A stretch of DNA of 16,347 nucleotides, taken from assembly GCA_947502965.1 (NCBI GenBank), contig CANNCG010000016.1, forward strand, positions 1-16,347, read 5' to 3'. The stretch comes from a bacterium (GTDB lineage Bacteria > Margulisbacteria > Marinamargulisbacteria > SXXA01). Of the stretch, positions 7,071 to 14,500 are shown piece by piece. A program made the translations under genes and the position numbers. The notes under the pieces are model-generated. The model searched no databases. It was not told where the DNA came from and worked only from the letters and a program-made list of their open reading frames with translations. Every line of letters starts with the position of its first letter. Positions within the stretch are counted from its first letter, which is position 1.

Positions 7071-8105
7071 CTATCTATGATACCCCTGTACCGCCAAATG
7101 CTCGCGATACGACCGCGTAAAGACATGCCGCCCTCCCCCATCTTTGAGTGCAACAAAGTACAAATAAGCATGTGTTTCTGGAGAGAGAATCGACCTAAAA
7201 GCAGCAACGCCTGGAGAGGCAATCGGGGTGGGTGGCAGCCCTCTGTTTTTATACGTATTGTAGGGAGAGTCAATCTCAAGGTCTCTGTATAATACCTCTG
7301 GCCGCCATACATCCCCCATCGCATAAACAATGCTAGGGTCTGTACCCAAAGGCATCCCCAATCGCAATCGGCTCAAAAAAACCCCTGCAATCCTTGGCAT
7401 TTCATCTCGAAAAACAGCCTCTTTTTCTACCAACGACGCCAGTGTCAAATACGCGTGAAAGTCCTTAAGAACCACCTTTTTTGAAATATCACTAGCCCCC
7501 TGCCAGATAGAAAACAGTTTCTCATCAAAGGTCGCCAAAAACATCCCAGTGACATCCTTAGGCGTACTATTGGCTACAAACAGATAGGTATCTGGGAACA
7601 AATAGCCTTCGACAGATGCTGTTGGAATAGCCCTTAAATAGGGGTATTTTTGACCATAATCTTTAAAAACAGCTGTTTGCCAATAGCTCAGTAACGCGGA
7701 CGACGAAGATACCCCCTTCTGAGACAATAATGATGCAATTTGTCTGAGGGAATACCCTTCTGGAATTGTTATTCGAATGAGTCTAGCATGGGTGTTCGGA
7801 GAAGAGAGTGTATCCAAAACCCTATACATAGACCACTCTGGAGACATATCATAGTACCCAGATCGTAAATCACGAGACTTCCCGAAAAGTCGGATATAGA
7901 TCAAAAAAAGACGTTCAGAAAAAACTATCTCAGACGTATCTAGTATCTGTCCGACCTGACGCGCGGAGGCATTATTTGGAATATAAACCAAGATTTTTGG
8001 AGACTGAGAAAGACGATTGGGACAAAACAAAAGCCCAACCAGAAGACCCACGGCGAAGAAACCGGAGAGCAAAACAATAAGCCCATACCAATATCTATGT
8101 TTCAA
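7071..8105 (-). CDS. mltG: Endolytic murein transglycosylase MltG (YceG)
   Basis: An inner-membrane lytic transglycosylase that cleaves nascent peptidoglycan strands and is thought to set glycan length. It has 344 residues (E. coli 340). One N-terminal membrane anchor (about residues 8-27) is followed by a LysM-like region and the YceG catalytic domain. Visible signatures are SVEGYLFPDTY (164-174), LASLVEKEA with the catalytic Glu at about 227, RIAGVF, GMPLGTDPS, SPYNTYKNRGLPPTPI and YLYFVALKDGG. The start appears to be a TTG at 8105, since an in-frame stop lies directly upstream and no ATG is nearby. It begins 12 nt after prs ends, so the two are probably cotranscribed. Confidence 0.93.
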   Translation of the reverse strand: MKHRYWYGLIVLLSGFFAVGLLVGLLFCPNRLSQSPKILVYIPNNASARQVGQILDTSEIVFSERLFLIYIRLFGKSRDLRSGYYDMSPEWSMYRVLDTLSSPNTHARLIRITIPEGYSLRQIASLLSQKGVSSSSALLSYWQTAVFKDYGQKYPYLRAIPTASVEGYLFPDTYLFVANSTPKDVTGMFLATFDEKLFSIWQGASDISKKVVLKDFHAYLTLASLVEKEAVFRDEMPRIAGVFLSRLRLGMPLGTDPSIVYAMGDVWRPEVLYRDLEIDSPYNTYKNRGLPPTPIASPGVAAFRSILSPETHAYLYFVALKDGGGRHVFTRSYREHLAVQGYHR

Positions 8106-8117
8106 ATCAGAAATAGA

Positions 8118-9065
8118 CTAAAAGAGCGACGAAATAGACCTGTTTTCAAAATTTCGTAAAATGGCTTCGCCCAAGAGAGGTGCAATGGACAACACCGTCA
8201 ATCCTGGAAACTGTTTTTCTGGGGGCACTGGAATTGTATTTGTCACAACAACTTCCTTGAATCCAGCTTTGGACAAACGGTCTACAGCAGGACCAGAAAA
8301 AACAGGATGGGTGGTTGCCAAATAGATTTCGTCATTACACCCATTGCGGCGCAACATATCCAAACCGGATGTGACAGAGCCACCGGTATCAACCATATCA
8401 TCGATAAGCAATACCGTTTTGCCACGTACATCGCCGACGATATTAACAACTTCGGCAACATTATGATCCGGCCGTGTTTTGTGCAAAATAGCCAAATCTG
8501 CACCCAACCGATCACCCAATTTTTTAGCAAATTTTGCGCGACCCGCATCAGGCGCAACAACAACCAGGTTGGTAAGATTTTTAGCTGCAAAATAGTCCAC
8601 AAACAGCGGCAGCGCTGTCATATGATCCACAGGGCGGGAGAAAAAGCCCTGAATCTGATCCGCATGCAAGTCCACTGTCATCAAACGATCAAAGCCCACC
8701 GCAGAAAGAAGGTCTGCCATCAATCGGGCAGAGATGGGCTCTCTCGGTGCTGATTTCTTGTCCTGACGGGCATAGCCAAAGTGTGGAATAATCACGTGGA
8801 TTGCTTTGGCCGACGCACGCTTCAACGCGTCCATGATCAAAAACAATTCCATATAGTCATCATTGGGATGCCCCGATATCGTCTGTAATACATATACATC
8901 CGATCCGCGAATAGATTCTTCAACTCGGGCGTAGGTCTCACCAGAGCTAAAACGTGACAGCATCATACGTCCCGTTTTGATTCCCAAATAGTCAGCAATT
9001 TCCTGTCCAAGCGACTGGTGGGAGCTCCCACAAACAAAATGAATATCGCGAATAGAAGATGACAT
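8118..9065 (-). CDS. prs: Ribose-phosphate pyrophosphokinase (PRPP synthetase)
   Basis: Transfers pyrophosphate from ATP to ribose 5-phosphate, giving PRPP for purine, pyrimidine, NAD, histidine and tryptophan synthesis. From the ATG at 9065 it has 315 residues, matching the class I family. Landmarks are FSSGE (39-43), YARQDKK (98-104), DLHADQIQGFF (132-142) and the PRPP-binding loop VLLIDDMVDTGGS (218-230). The longer frame opening at a TTG (9104) is rejected: that TTG is part of a good -35 element, and the extra 13 residues are not family-like. It heads a probable two-gene unit with mltG and is divergent from the U32-family gene. Confidence 0.96.
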   Translation of the reverse strand: MSSSIRDIHFVCGSSHQSLGQEIADYLGIKTGRMMLSRFSSGETYARVEESIRGSDVYVLQTISGHPNDDYMELFLIMDALKRASAKAIHVIIPHFGYARQDKKSAPREPISARLMADLLSAVGFDRLMTVDLHADQIQGFFSRPVDHMTALPLFVDYFAAKNLTNLVVVAPDAGRAKFAKKLGDRLGADLAILHKTRPDHNVAEVVNIVGDVRGKTVLLIDDMVDTGGSVTSGLDMLRRNGCNDEIYLATTHPVFSGPAVDRLSKAGFKEVVVTNTIPVPPEKQFPGLTVLSIAPLLGEAILRNFENRSISSLF

Positions 9066-9075
9066 TAGGAGAGGA

Positions 9076-9104
9076 AGTATATCTGTGGTTTTAGGTTCCT
9101 GCAA
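9076..9104 (-). promoter_or_regulatory. Promoter of prs-mltG
   Basis: Reading the minus strand, TTGCAG (9104-9099), a 17-nt spacer and TATACT (9081-9076) lie ten bases before the prs ATG, predicting a leader of about three bases. The same -35 hexamer, TTGCAG, occurs before the FAD gene at 12821. Confidence 0.55.
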
Positions 9105-9165
9105 GCACCTGAGATAGCTGCCTATCTTTCCAATTTTGCCAATCTACGCTTAAATACCTATAGTT

Positions 9166-10308
9166 ATGGAACTCTCTACCTTTTGCGTCGATACGCTCCA
9201 AATAGACAGCGCCCTGAAATCCGGCTCTACCCATCTCATTCTTGAAGATCCCGCCGTCAGTCTGCGTAGCTTTTCTGACGAAGCGGGCTCTCCCCAGCGA
9301 CTGGCTACGCTGGTACAGCATGCCAGAGCACAACACCCGGACATTCTGCTCTCGCTCAACCTCGATCTCTTGCCCCACATGTCCCAACTGGATCTGGTCA
9401 GCCACTACATCCACACCGCACGAGACCTCGGGATTACCCGTATTCGGGTACAAGATCCGGGACTGGCACGCCTGATTCAGGACCTATATCCCACCGCCAT
9501 CTGCCATCTCGCCACCGAAACAGGGAATGCAAATTTGGCCAGCATGGAACGCCATAGCACCCCCTTCGCACGACAATGCTTTGTACTGGACATGGCCCTC
9601 TCAGACATGAAAAACGCCGCAGACAGCTTACCATGCGAATTTGAAATCATGGTGCAAGGCCCCATTTTGATCCAATACTCCCAAAGACGTTTTCTCAAAG
9701 GATTTTCAGGCAACATTCCTGATCTAGGTGCTGTTTTTGCAGCAAGAGACACCGAATATCCGGGCCGTCTGTATCGTTTTTACGACAACCCCCATGGCCA
9801 CTTCATGTATCTCTATTTTGACAGATGTCTCTTGTCTTGCCTGACTGAGTTGCAAACATTATCCGTCCACAGTTGGCTAATTGATGCACGCGGAGAGTCA
9901 CTCGCCTATTTGGAAACAGCCCTTACCGCCTACCGCGACGCATACACTACATCCGACGATAGGGGCACCCAAATAGCCTCACTCAAAGCACTTTCCGAAC
10001 GGCCCCAACGCCCCGGTTTTTTTCGTGCCAATTTGACAGACCAAGAAAGGGGTACACCTAAAACTACCGAGGTCCCCTTTGGACGGGTCATAGATGTCAT
10101 CAAAGAGAGTTCTTTCACCATACAGGTCACACAGGACTTTTTAACAGAAGGCCCCCTGGTGGCCATCACCCCAGAAGGCAAAAAAATCCCCCTCAAATCT
10201 CGTGAAATACGGGACCTGGCAGGAAACCCGGTCGCTCAAGGCCAGACGGGACAATTGCTGCGTTTTTTTTGGCAAAAGGGTATTTGCAGCAATAGCGTCA
10301 TCGTATAG
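9166..10308 (+). CDS. Peptidase U32 family protein (RlhA/TrhP-like), divergent
   Basis: 380 residues. U32-family members of the RlhA/TrhP type hydroxylate 23S rRNA or tRNA uridine/cytidine using prephenate, and others support ubiquinone synthesis or act as collagenases. The N-terminal half reads as a TIM-barrel (GSTHLILE, LSLNLDLLPHM, HTARDLGITRIRVQDPGLARLIQDLYP), as in the family. The segment CLTELQTLSVHSWLIDARGE (about 228-247) matches the usual cysteine-containing core followed by the L-x-x-x-G-I-D-S-(F/L)-K-I-E-G-R region, but weakly. The C-terminal ~90 residues look like the beta-rich domain of longer members. No clear Shine-Dalgarno precedes the ATG. The precise substrate cannot be assigned. 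It converges on icd. Confidence 0.7.
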   Translation: MELSTFCVDTLQIDSALKSGSTHLILEDPAVSLRSFSDEAGSPQRLATLVQHARAQHPDILLSLNLDLLPHMSQLDLVSHYIHTARDLGITRIRVQDPGLARLIQDLYPTAICHLATETGNANLASMERHSTPFARQCFVLDMALSDMKNAADSLPCEFEIMVQGPILIQYSQRRFLKGFSGNIPDLGAVFAARDTEYPGRLYRFYDNPHGHFMYLYFDRCLLSCLTELQTLSVHSWLIDARGESLAYLETALTAYRDAYTTSDDRGTQIASLKALSERPQRPGFFRANLTDQERGTPKTTEVPFGRVIDVIKESSFTIQVTQDFLTEGPLVAITPEGKKIPLKSREIRDLAGNPVAQGQTGQLLRFFWQKGICSNSVIV

Positions 10309-10333
10309 AGACGCAGCACCATGCCTCTCTATA
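10304..10333. repeat. Small hairpin spanning both convergent stop codons
   Basis: tatagaga (10304-10311) pairs with tctctata (10326-10333), and gca/tgc inside extends it. The left arm contains the U32-gene stop codon and the right arm the icd stop codon. There is no T-run. It may still help end both messages. Confidence 0.5.
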
Positions 10334-11552
10334 GCCGGTGCAAAATAGCGGCTGCAAATTCCTTTGTCCCTAAGGCCGCTTTACCTTCTGCCAAATCACC
10401 CGTAACCAAACCTTCAAACAAGGTGAGTCGCAGTGCCTGACGTACAGATTCAGCCGCCTCAGACCACCCCAAATGATCCAAAAGCATGGCCCCAGATAGT
10501 AACATCGCAGACGGATTTGCTTTGTTTTGACCTGCGATCAAGGGCGCTGTGCCATGCGTGGCTTCGAACAAGGCATAGCCTGTTTGATAGTTAATATTAG
10601 CACCAGGGGATATCCCAATCCCACCCACCTGGGCGGCCAAGGCATCTGAAATGTAATCGCCATTCAAATTTAAGGTGGCCACCACATCAAAAGTCTCTGG
10701 TCTGATCAGGGATTCCTGAAAAAAGGCATCACAAATCTGATCTTTGATGATCAATTTCCCAGCTATTTGGGCGGCTTTCATCGCCTCGTCTGCTGCTAAT
10801 TTCCCCTCCGCCTTCGCAATAGCCCCGTACTGACGCCATGTGAAAACATGGTCTGCATATTTTGTTTCCGCCAATGCATAGCCCCAATTGAGGAAAGCAC
10901 CTTCGGTATATTTCATAATATTGCCTTTATGGACAAGCGTCACGCTGACCCGTTTGTGCTTTAGCGCATAGTCAATCGCAGCACCAACCAAGCGCTCTGA
11001 GCCCTGTTTAGAAACAGGCTTTACACCAAAAGCCGTGGTCTCTGGAAAAGGAAATGACAAGGACCCACAATGTTCTTGGATAAACACTTTCATCGCCGCA
11101 GCTGCCGGCGTGTCATAAGCCCATTCAATCCCCGCATAAATGTCTTCTGTATTCTCCCGAAAGATCACCATATCTACACGTTCAGGATGGCAGACGGGAG
11201 AAGGCACACCGGGAAACCATGACACCGGACGCACACATGCATAGAGATCAAAGGCCTTGCGCAAGGTGACGTTCAAAGACCGAATACCCTCCCCAACAGG
11301 CGTAGATAAAGGCGCTTTGATGGCCAATTTATGGGTTTCAATGGCGGCCATGGTTGCCGCAGGAAGATAGTCCCCAGTCGCCTCAAACGCCGCTTGCCCC
11401 GCCAAACAAAACAGCCAGTCGATGCCACGTGTATCGCCATAATGTTTGGCAATCGCCGCTTCTAAAACAGGTTGGGTATCATCCCAAATTTCAGGTCCAA
11501 TACCATCACCACGAATTACAGGAACAGTGACACAATTTGTTTGATTTTTCAT
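10329..11552 (-). CDS. icd: Isocitrate dehydrogenase, type I, predicted NAD-preferring
   Basis: Oxidatively decarboxylates isocitrate to 2-oxoglutarate in the TCA cycle. 407 residues from the ATG at 11552. Substrate-site signature RSLNVTLR (91-98) carries the serine (92) equivalent to E. coli Ser113. Also present are FRENTEDIYAGIEW (131-144), the K-G-N-I-M-K-Y-T-E-G loop (209-218) and NLNGDYISD (296-304). In the cofactor loop ATHGTAPLIAGQNKANP, E. coli Lys344, Tyr345 and Val351 correspond to Leu338, Ile339 and Ala345, and the Tyr391/Arg395 region is shorter with Gly in place of Tyr. Ile345 and Ala351 are the NAD-type residues, so NAD use is likely though unproven. The frame extends to a TTG at 11603 with atypical residues. 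Confidence 0.93.
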   Translation of the reverse strand: MKNQTNCVTVPVIRGDGIGPEIWDDTQPVLEAAIAKHYGDTRGIDWLFCLAGQAAFEATGDYLPAATMAAIETHKLAIKAPLSTPVGEGIRSLNVTLRKAFDLYACVRPVSWFPGVPSPVCHPERVDMVIFRENTEDIYAGIEWAYDTPAAAAMKVFIQEHCGSLSFPFPETTAFGVKPVSKQGSERLVGAAIDYALKHKRVSVTLVHKGNIMKYTEGAFLNWGYALAETKYADHVFTWRQYGAIAKAEGKLAADEAMKAAQIAGKLIIKDQICDAFFQESLIRPETFDVVATLNLNGDYISDALAAQVGGIGISPGANINYQTGYALFEATHGTAPLIAGQNKANPSAMLLSGAMLLDHLGWSEAAESVRQALRLTLFEGLVTGDLAEGKAALGTKEFAAAILHRL

Positions 11553-11614
11553 AATATTTTCAAAGTAGCGTAATTTGGATAGAAATGGCCAGGGAAAACC
11601 CAAGTGGTATTGGG

Positions 11615-11620
11615 ATTATA
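11615..11620 (-). promoter_or_regulatory. -10 hexamer upstream of icd
   Basis: The minus strand reads TATAAT at 11620-11615, about 62 nt before the icd ATG, giving a short leader that contains a small CCCAA/TTGGG hairpin. No good -35 is present. The IS end at 11653 lies just over 30 nt upstream of this hexamer, so the insertion may have displaced the native upstream region. Confidence 0.4.
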
Positions 11621-11649
11621 GATCCCTCAAACCTTAGACATCGGTGCTT

Positions 11650-12504
11650 TTAGGCACTGTCGCAAAACAAAGTAAAAAACATGCAAGATCTCATAAAGAG
11701 CTGGAACTGCATTTTGGCCAAGCCACGGTAACGCGCCCTTTTTTCAAATTTAGAGAAGAGGCATTCGAATGGGGATCTCATTTTGGACCGCCACTTGTCC
11801 AAGTCTTGGTTCTTGGATTTCATAGTGTTTCGCAACATGGCGGCGCTATGTGCACCCCTCTTTTTCATGGCCGTTTGTGCTGGTTTGAGACAATACGCTT
11901 TGTCCGCAAAGACCATTTCCCCGGACCTCGGGCAGACCTGCGCAAAGCCTGCTTGGTCTGAAATATTGGCTGGCGTTGCGGCGATACGCTCTATCAGCAT
12001 CAATCCCATATCGACAGAGACATGCCCTTTGTAGCCGAACCAGAATTTGGATTTCCCTTTGCATCCAAACCGCGCTTCGATAATCAGCTGCACCAGTCCA
12101 GTTTTGATTATTGAGTGCCTCTTCCCCGTTTGCCAACGCTTTGTCACGCGCTTCCCAAGTCGTTTGCTTGGTTTCTATGGCGGTGGCATCTGCAAACCGA
12201 AATGTCTTTTTTAGCAGCCCATCTTCTTCGGCTCTGCGGTTAATCACCTTGAACAATACCCCTATCCGTTTTGTTCCCATAGCCTTTCGGAATCGTCCAA
12301 AAAAGCTATGATCGGGGGTTTCTCCGAACGCGGTAAATCCACAAAACCGATGTCAACTTCCACCCCATAGCCTTGTCTACCCACGCTATTTGCCAAATCC
12401 TTAAACCGATACACCAACCCAGAAAAGCCTACCACCTCTTCGATTTTAGAAAGTTCGTGCTTCCCTTTTACTTGTTCTGTAAGGTCATAATCGTAAAAAG
12501 CCAT
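11650..12504 (-). pseudogene. IS5-family DDE transposase, broken by a deletion and frameshift
   Basis: Translation begins at the ATG at 12504 with an AAGGAGTG site. Frame one ends in GYGVEV (near 12345). The homologous protein then continues in another frame with FCGFTAFGETPDHSFFGRFR, so some 30-40 residues expected in relatives are missing and the frame is shifted. A second shift near 12105 joins the segment ending GEEALNNQN to ARFGCKGKSKFWFGYKGHVS, the DDE domain, which continues through ADKAYC to the family C-terminal pattern RSPFE-x8-FEKRARYRGLAKMQ. The last codons lie in the terminal inverted repeat, and the stop (11652-11650) lies in flanking DNA. It is non-functional as read. Confidence 0.85.
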
Positions 12505-12776
12505 TTGTTCACTCCTTGTTAATTTCATCTCTCTATTTTGCCAAAGTTTGAGCTTGAAAAACATGCAGAACTTGTCTTTTTAGTGATTTTTATTTTGCAA
12601 AAAAATCGACTACCACCGCGCTATCCAACCACGCGTAGATCCTACGGGAGGCGCTACAACATCCCCTTACACGATAGGATGTTCAAAACAGAAAAATGAC
12701 TTTTTAAGCCTGAAAAATAGTCCCAAATTCCCTTTCTTGATTTTTGTGCCTAATTCTTTCCTTTCGCGACAGCGCC
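11653..12776 (-). mobile_element. IS5-family insertion sequence, decayed (copy B)
   Basis: Ends are defined by imperfect inverted repeats of 21 nt (11653-11673 and the reverse of 12756-12776; 15 of 21 positions match, core CTGTCGC). The element is 1124 bp long with one transposase gene reading leftward, now broken. About 270 nt of non-coding sequence separates the transposase start from the right end, which is long for this family. No target duplication is evident. The right part matches copy A at the window's left edge. Confidence 0.85.
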
Positions 12777-12820
12777 ATCTAGAAGATACCCAGGAATAGT
12801 GACTTTGAAACTTTTGGATT

Positions 12821-12848
12821 TTGCAGCGACCCTCTAATTTGTTAGACT
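12821..12848 (+). promoter_or_regulatory. Promoter of the FAD gene, predicted leaderless start
   Basis: TTGCAG (12821-12826), a 16-nt spacer and TAGACT (12843-12848), then exactly seven bases before the ATG at 12856. The -35 matches that of prs. No Shine-Dalgarno is present. Confidence 0.5.
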
Positions 12849-12855
12849 GGCCACA

Positions 12856-13878
12856 ATGACCCTTGTTTTAGATTCGAAAATTGCAATTATTGGAAGCAGT
12901 CTGTCGGGGCTTTTGGCGGCCTATGCACTCAGCAAAACACATACGGTTTCGCTATTTGAATCCAAGGCCACGTTGGGCCAGAACTGTCTGCGACAGTCGC
13001 TTTCGGAATCCGATCAGGTAAGACCTTTCATACTCAGCCGAGACACAGACCCTCACCTCAGCTATGTCTTTTCGCAATTGGGCATTGCCACAGCGCCCAT
13101 TCGCCAAGTTTTCCCCAGTTGGATGCAAACGCTTTTTACGGGATGCGACCTCCCCTTAGGCCACTTTTCAGCCCCAACATGCACATTCTCAAAAGCCTCT
13201 TTTGATAGGTATAAAGACATCCTGCGCTTTGTGTTTCATATGAAAAGAAGGCCCAAAAAGCCCCCTCTCTCCGAGCGGAGTGTCGCCGAATATCTCCAGA
13301 CCCACGGCTATTCAGACATGTTTATCCAAGATTGTGTGGTCCCCCTTGGCCTGTGTATTTTGGCAGCGACACCGGCTGAAATTCTCGAAATGCCGATGGC
13401 CCATTTCCATGACGCGCTGCAAACTCACGGCATGTTTCGCATGCGCAGTAGGCCAGCCTGCCGAAAACTTATGAATGAAGCGGCGCTTTGTACGACGATA
13501 CGCGCGAGATGGCGTGTCACATGTCACGTGAATACGCCGATTCGCCGCATCCACCGCGATCTCATCGGGGTTTCTCTAGAAGCAGGTACTGAAAAAAAAC
13601 GCTTTGACAAGGTGATTATCGCCACCAGCGCGGATACCGCCTTGGCGTTATTGGAAACACCCAGCGATGCAGAAAAAGAAACCCTCTCTGTCTGGCAATA
13701 CGGCACACAGAGATACCCCATACTGACAGCGGCTGCCCTGGCCCACCAACCCGCACTATCCAATCTTAATGGGCAGCAACACAGCTTCTTTTGTGGAAGC
13801 TATTTTGGCCTTGGTCGTCCAGAAGATGCGGTGCGTGCGACACTAGCGGTGCTGCATCATTTTGGCACCCGCATGTAA
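12856..13878 (+). CDS. FAD-dependent amine-oxidase-like protein (COG2907 type), shortened
   Basis: 340 residues. The N-terminal Rossmann motif is IIGSSLSGLLAAYALS (11-26) with the acidic strand-2 end at Glu35 (SLFE). The middle glycine of GxGxxG is Ser15, and the usual GG after the acidic residue is LGQN. The segments ILRFVFHM, SVAEYLQTHGYSDMFIQDCVVPLGLCI, NTPIRRIHRD, FDKVIIATSADTALALL and the C-terminal FFCGSYFGLGRPEDAVRATL match the pattern of predicted NAD/FAD-binding oxidoreductases often found beside cyclopropane-fatty-acid synthase genes. Relatives have 420-450 residues. Here about 60 residues seem to be missing between WQYGTQ and RYPILTAAAL (near 285). The frame is open, so it may be a shortened enzyme or an early-stage pseudogene. 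Confidence 0.7.
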   Translation: MTLVLDSKIAIIGSSLSGLLAAYALSKTHTVSLFESKATLGQNCLRQSLSESDQVRPFILSRDTDPHLSYVFSQLGIATAPIRQVFPSWMQTLFTGCDLPLGHFSAPTCTFSKASFDRYKDILRFVFHMKRRPKKPPLSERSVAEYLQTHGYSDMFIQDCVVPLGLCILAATPAEILEMPMAHFHDALQTHGMFRMRSRPACRKLMNEAALCTTIRARWRVTCHVNTPIRRIHRDLIGVSLEAGTEKKRFDKVIIATSADTALALLETPSDAEKETLSVWQYGTQRYPILTAAALAHQPALSNLNGQQHSFFCGSYFGLGRPEDAVRATLAVLHHFGTRM

Positions 13879-13959
13879 TCGCTGCCTAGGGGTGGGTCCG
13901 GGGGCAAAGGTCCCGGCTGCTCCCCGAGGAAGCGAGAGCCTAGCTTGGTAATTAGCCCA

Positions 13960-13988
13960 TTTACGCAATGATTCTTGCCGTGTATACT
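13960..13988 (+). promoter_or_regulatory. Promoter of the RRM protein gene
   Basis: TTTACG (13960-13965), a 17-nt spacer and TATACT (13983-13988). The predicted start near 13995 gives a leader of about 48 nt with a GAGGTG Shine-Dalgarno (14032-14037). This contrasts with the leaderless-looking genes in the window. Confidence 0.5.
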
Positions 13989-14042
13989 CCTTATTAAGTC
14001 CGGGAGTTTTTAGCTCTTGGTCAATCTGTTCGAGGTGTCCGT

Positions 14043-14291
14043 ATGAAGCTTTTTGTAGGAAATTTGCCATTTACAATCACAGAGGATGAACTCCGTGATG
14101 CTTTTGTATCCGTAGGCGATGTTGCAAGTGCAAAAATCGTAGTAGACCGCATGACTGGTAAGTCACGTGGGTTTGGTTTTGTAGAAATGCCAAATGATGA
14201 GCAAGCTCGCACTGCAATTTCTCAATTACATGATAGAGAATTGAAGGGCCGAAAGCTAGTCGTAAACGAAGCAAGACCTAAAGACGCTTAG
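14043..14291 (+). CDS. Small RRM-type RNA-binding protein
   Basis: 82 residues forming a single RNA recognition motif. RNP2 is LFVGNL (3-8) and RNP1 is KSRGFGFVEM (about 40-49), each with the aromatic residues that stack on RNA bases. The length and short basic end resemble the single-RRM proteins of cyanobacteria and several other phyla, often induced by cold. GAGGTG lies five bases before the ATG. It has its own promoter and a strong terminator, so it is a single-gene unit. Its RNA targets are unknown. Confidence 0.93.
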   Translation: MKLFVGNLPFTITEDELRDAFVSVGDVASAKIVVDRMTGKSRGFGFVEMPNDEQARTAISQLHDRELKGRKLVVNEARPKDA

Positions 14292-14314
14292 TTTTTTCTT
14301 TCTATAAACCAATT

Positions 14315-14355
14315 AAAGCCCCCAACTCTTTTTAAAGTTGGGGGCTTTTTTTTTC
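14315..14355 (+). terminator. Intrinsic terminator after the RRM gene
   Basis: A perfect 13-bp stem, 14315-14327 with 14336-14348 (core gcccccaact), an 8-nt loop and a T-run from 14346. Confidence 0.95.
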
Positions 14356-14437
14356 TTTTTTTTAAGCCGCCCAATTAGAACCGCCATCATGCCTATTGTC
14401 GGTTTGAGAACATTGCGACCACGGTTTTTTTGAATGT

Positions 14438-14457
14438 GGGCGAAAAATGTTTCGCCC
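14438..14457. repeat. REP-like small palindrome
   Basis: gggcgaaa (14438-14445) pairs with tttcgccc (14450-14457) around aatg and is followed by cctacggg. This resembles the short dispersed palindromes with a cgcccctac motif found in many bacterial genomes. A single copy is seen here, so family membership is a guess. Confidence 0.4.
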
Positions 14458-14500
14458 CTACGGGATGGGGTGATCCGGTGGTTTTTCATCCTCCCATTCC

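Noticed and set aside
8307..8753. 148-codon plus-strand frame antisense to prs
   Set aside because: Cys/His/Gln-rich shadow of a strongly conserved gene.
9066..9104. Longer Prs starting at the TTG at 9104
   Set aside because: That TTG belongs to a TTGCAG -35 element spaced 17 nt from TATACT, and the family length fits the ATG at 9065.
380..11652. Composite transposon bounded by the two IS copies
   Set aside because: The cargo is core housekeeping genes with no passenger traits, and copy B is decayed without a target duplication.
12262..12504. Independent small gene at the start of copy B
   Set aside because: It is the N-terminus of the transposase; after GYGVEV it reads out of frame across a deletion junction.
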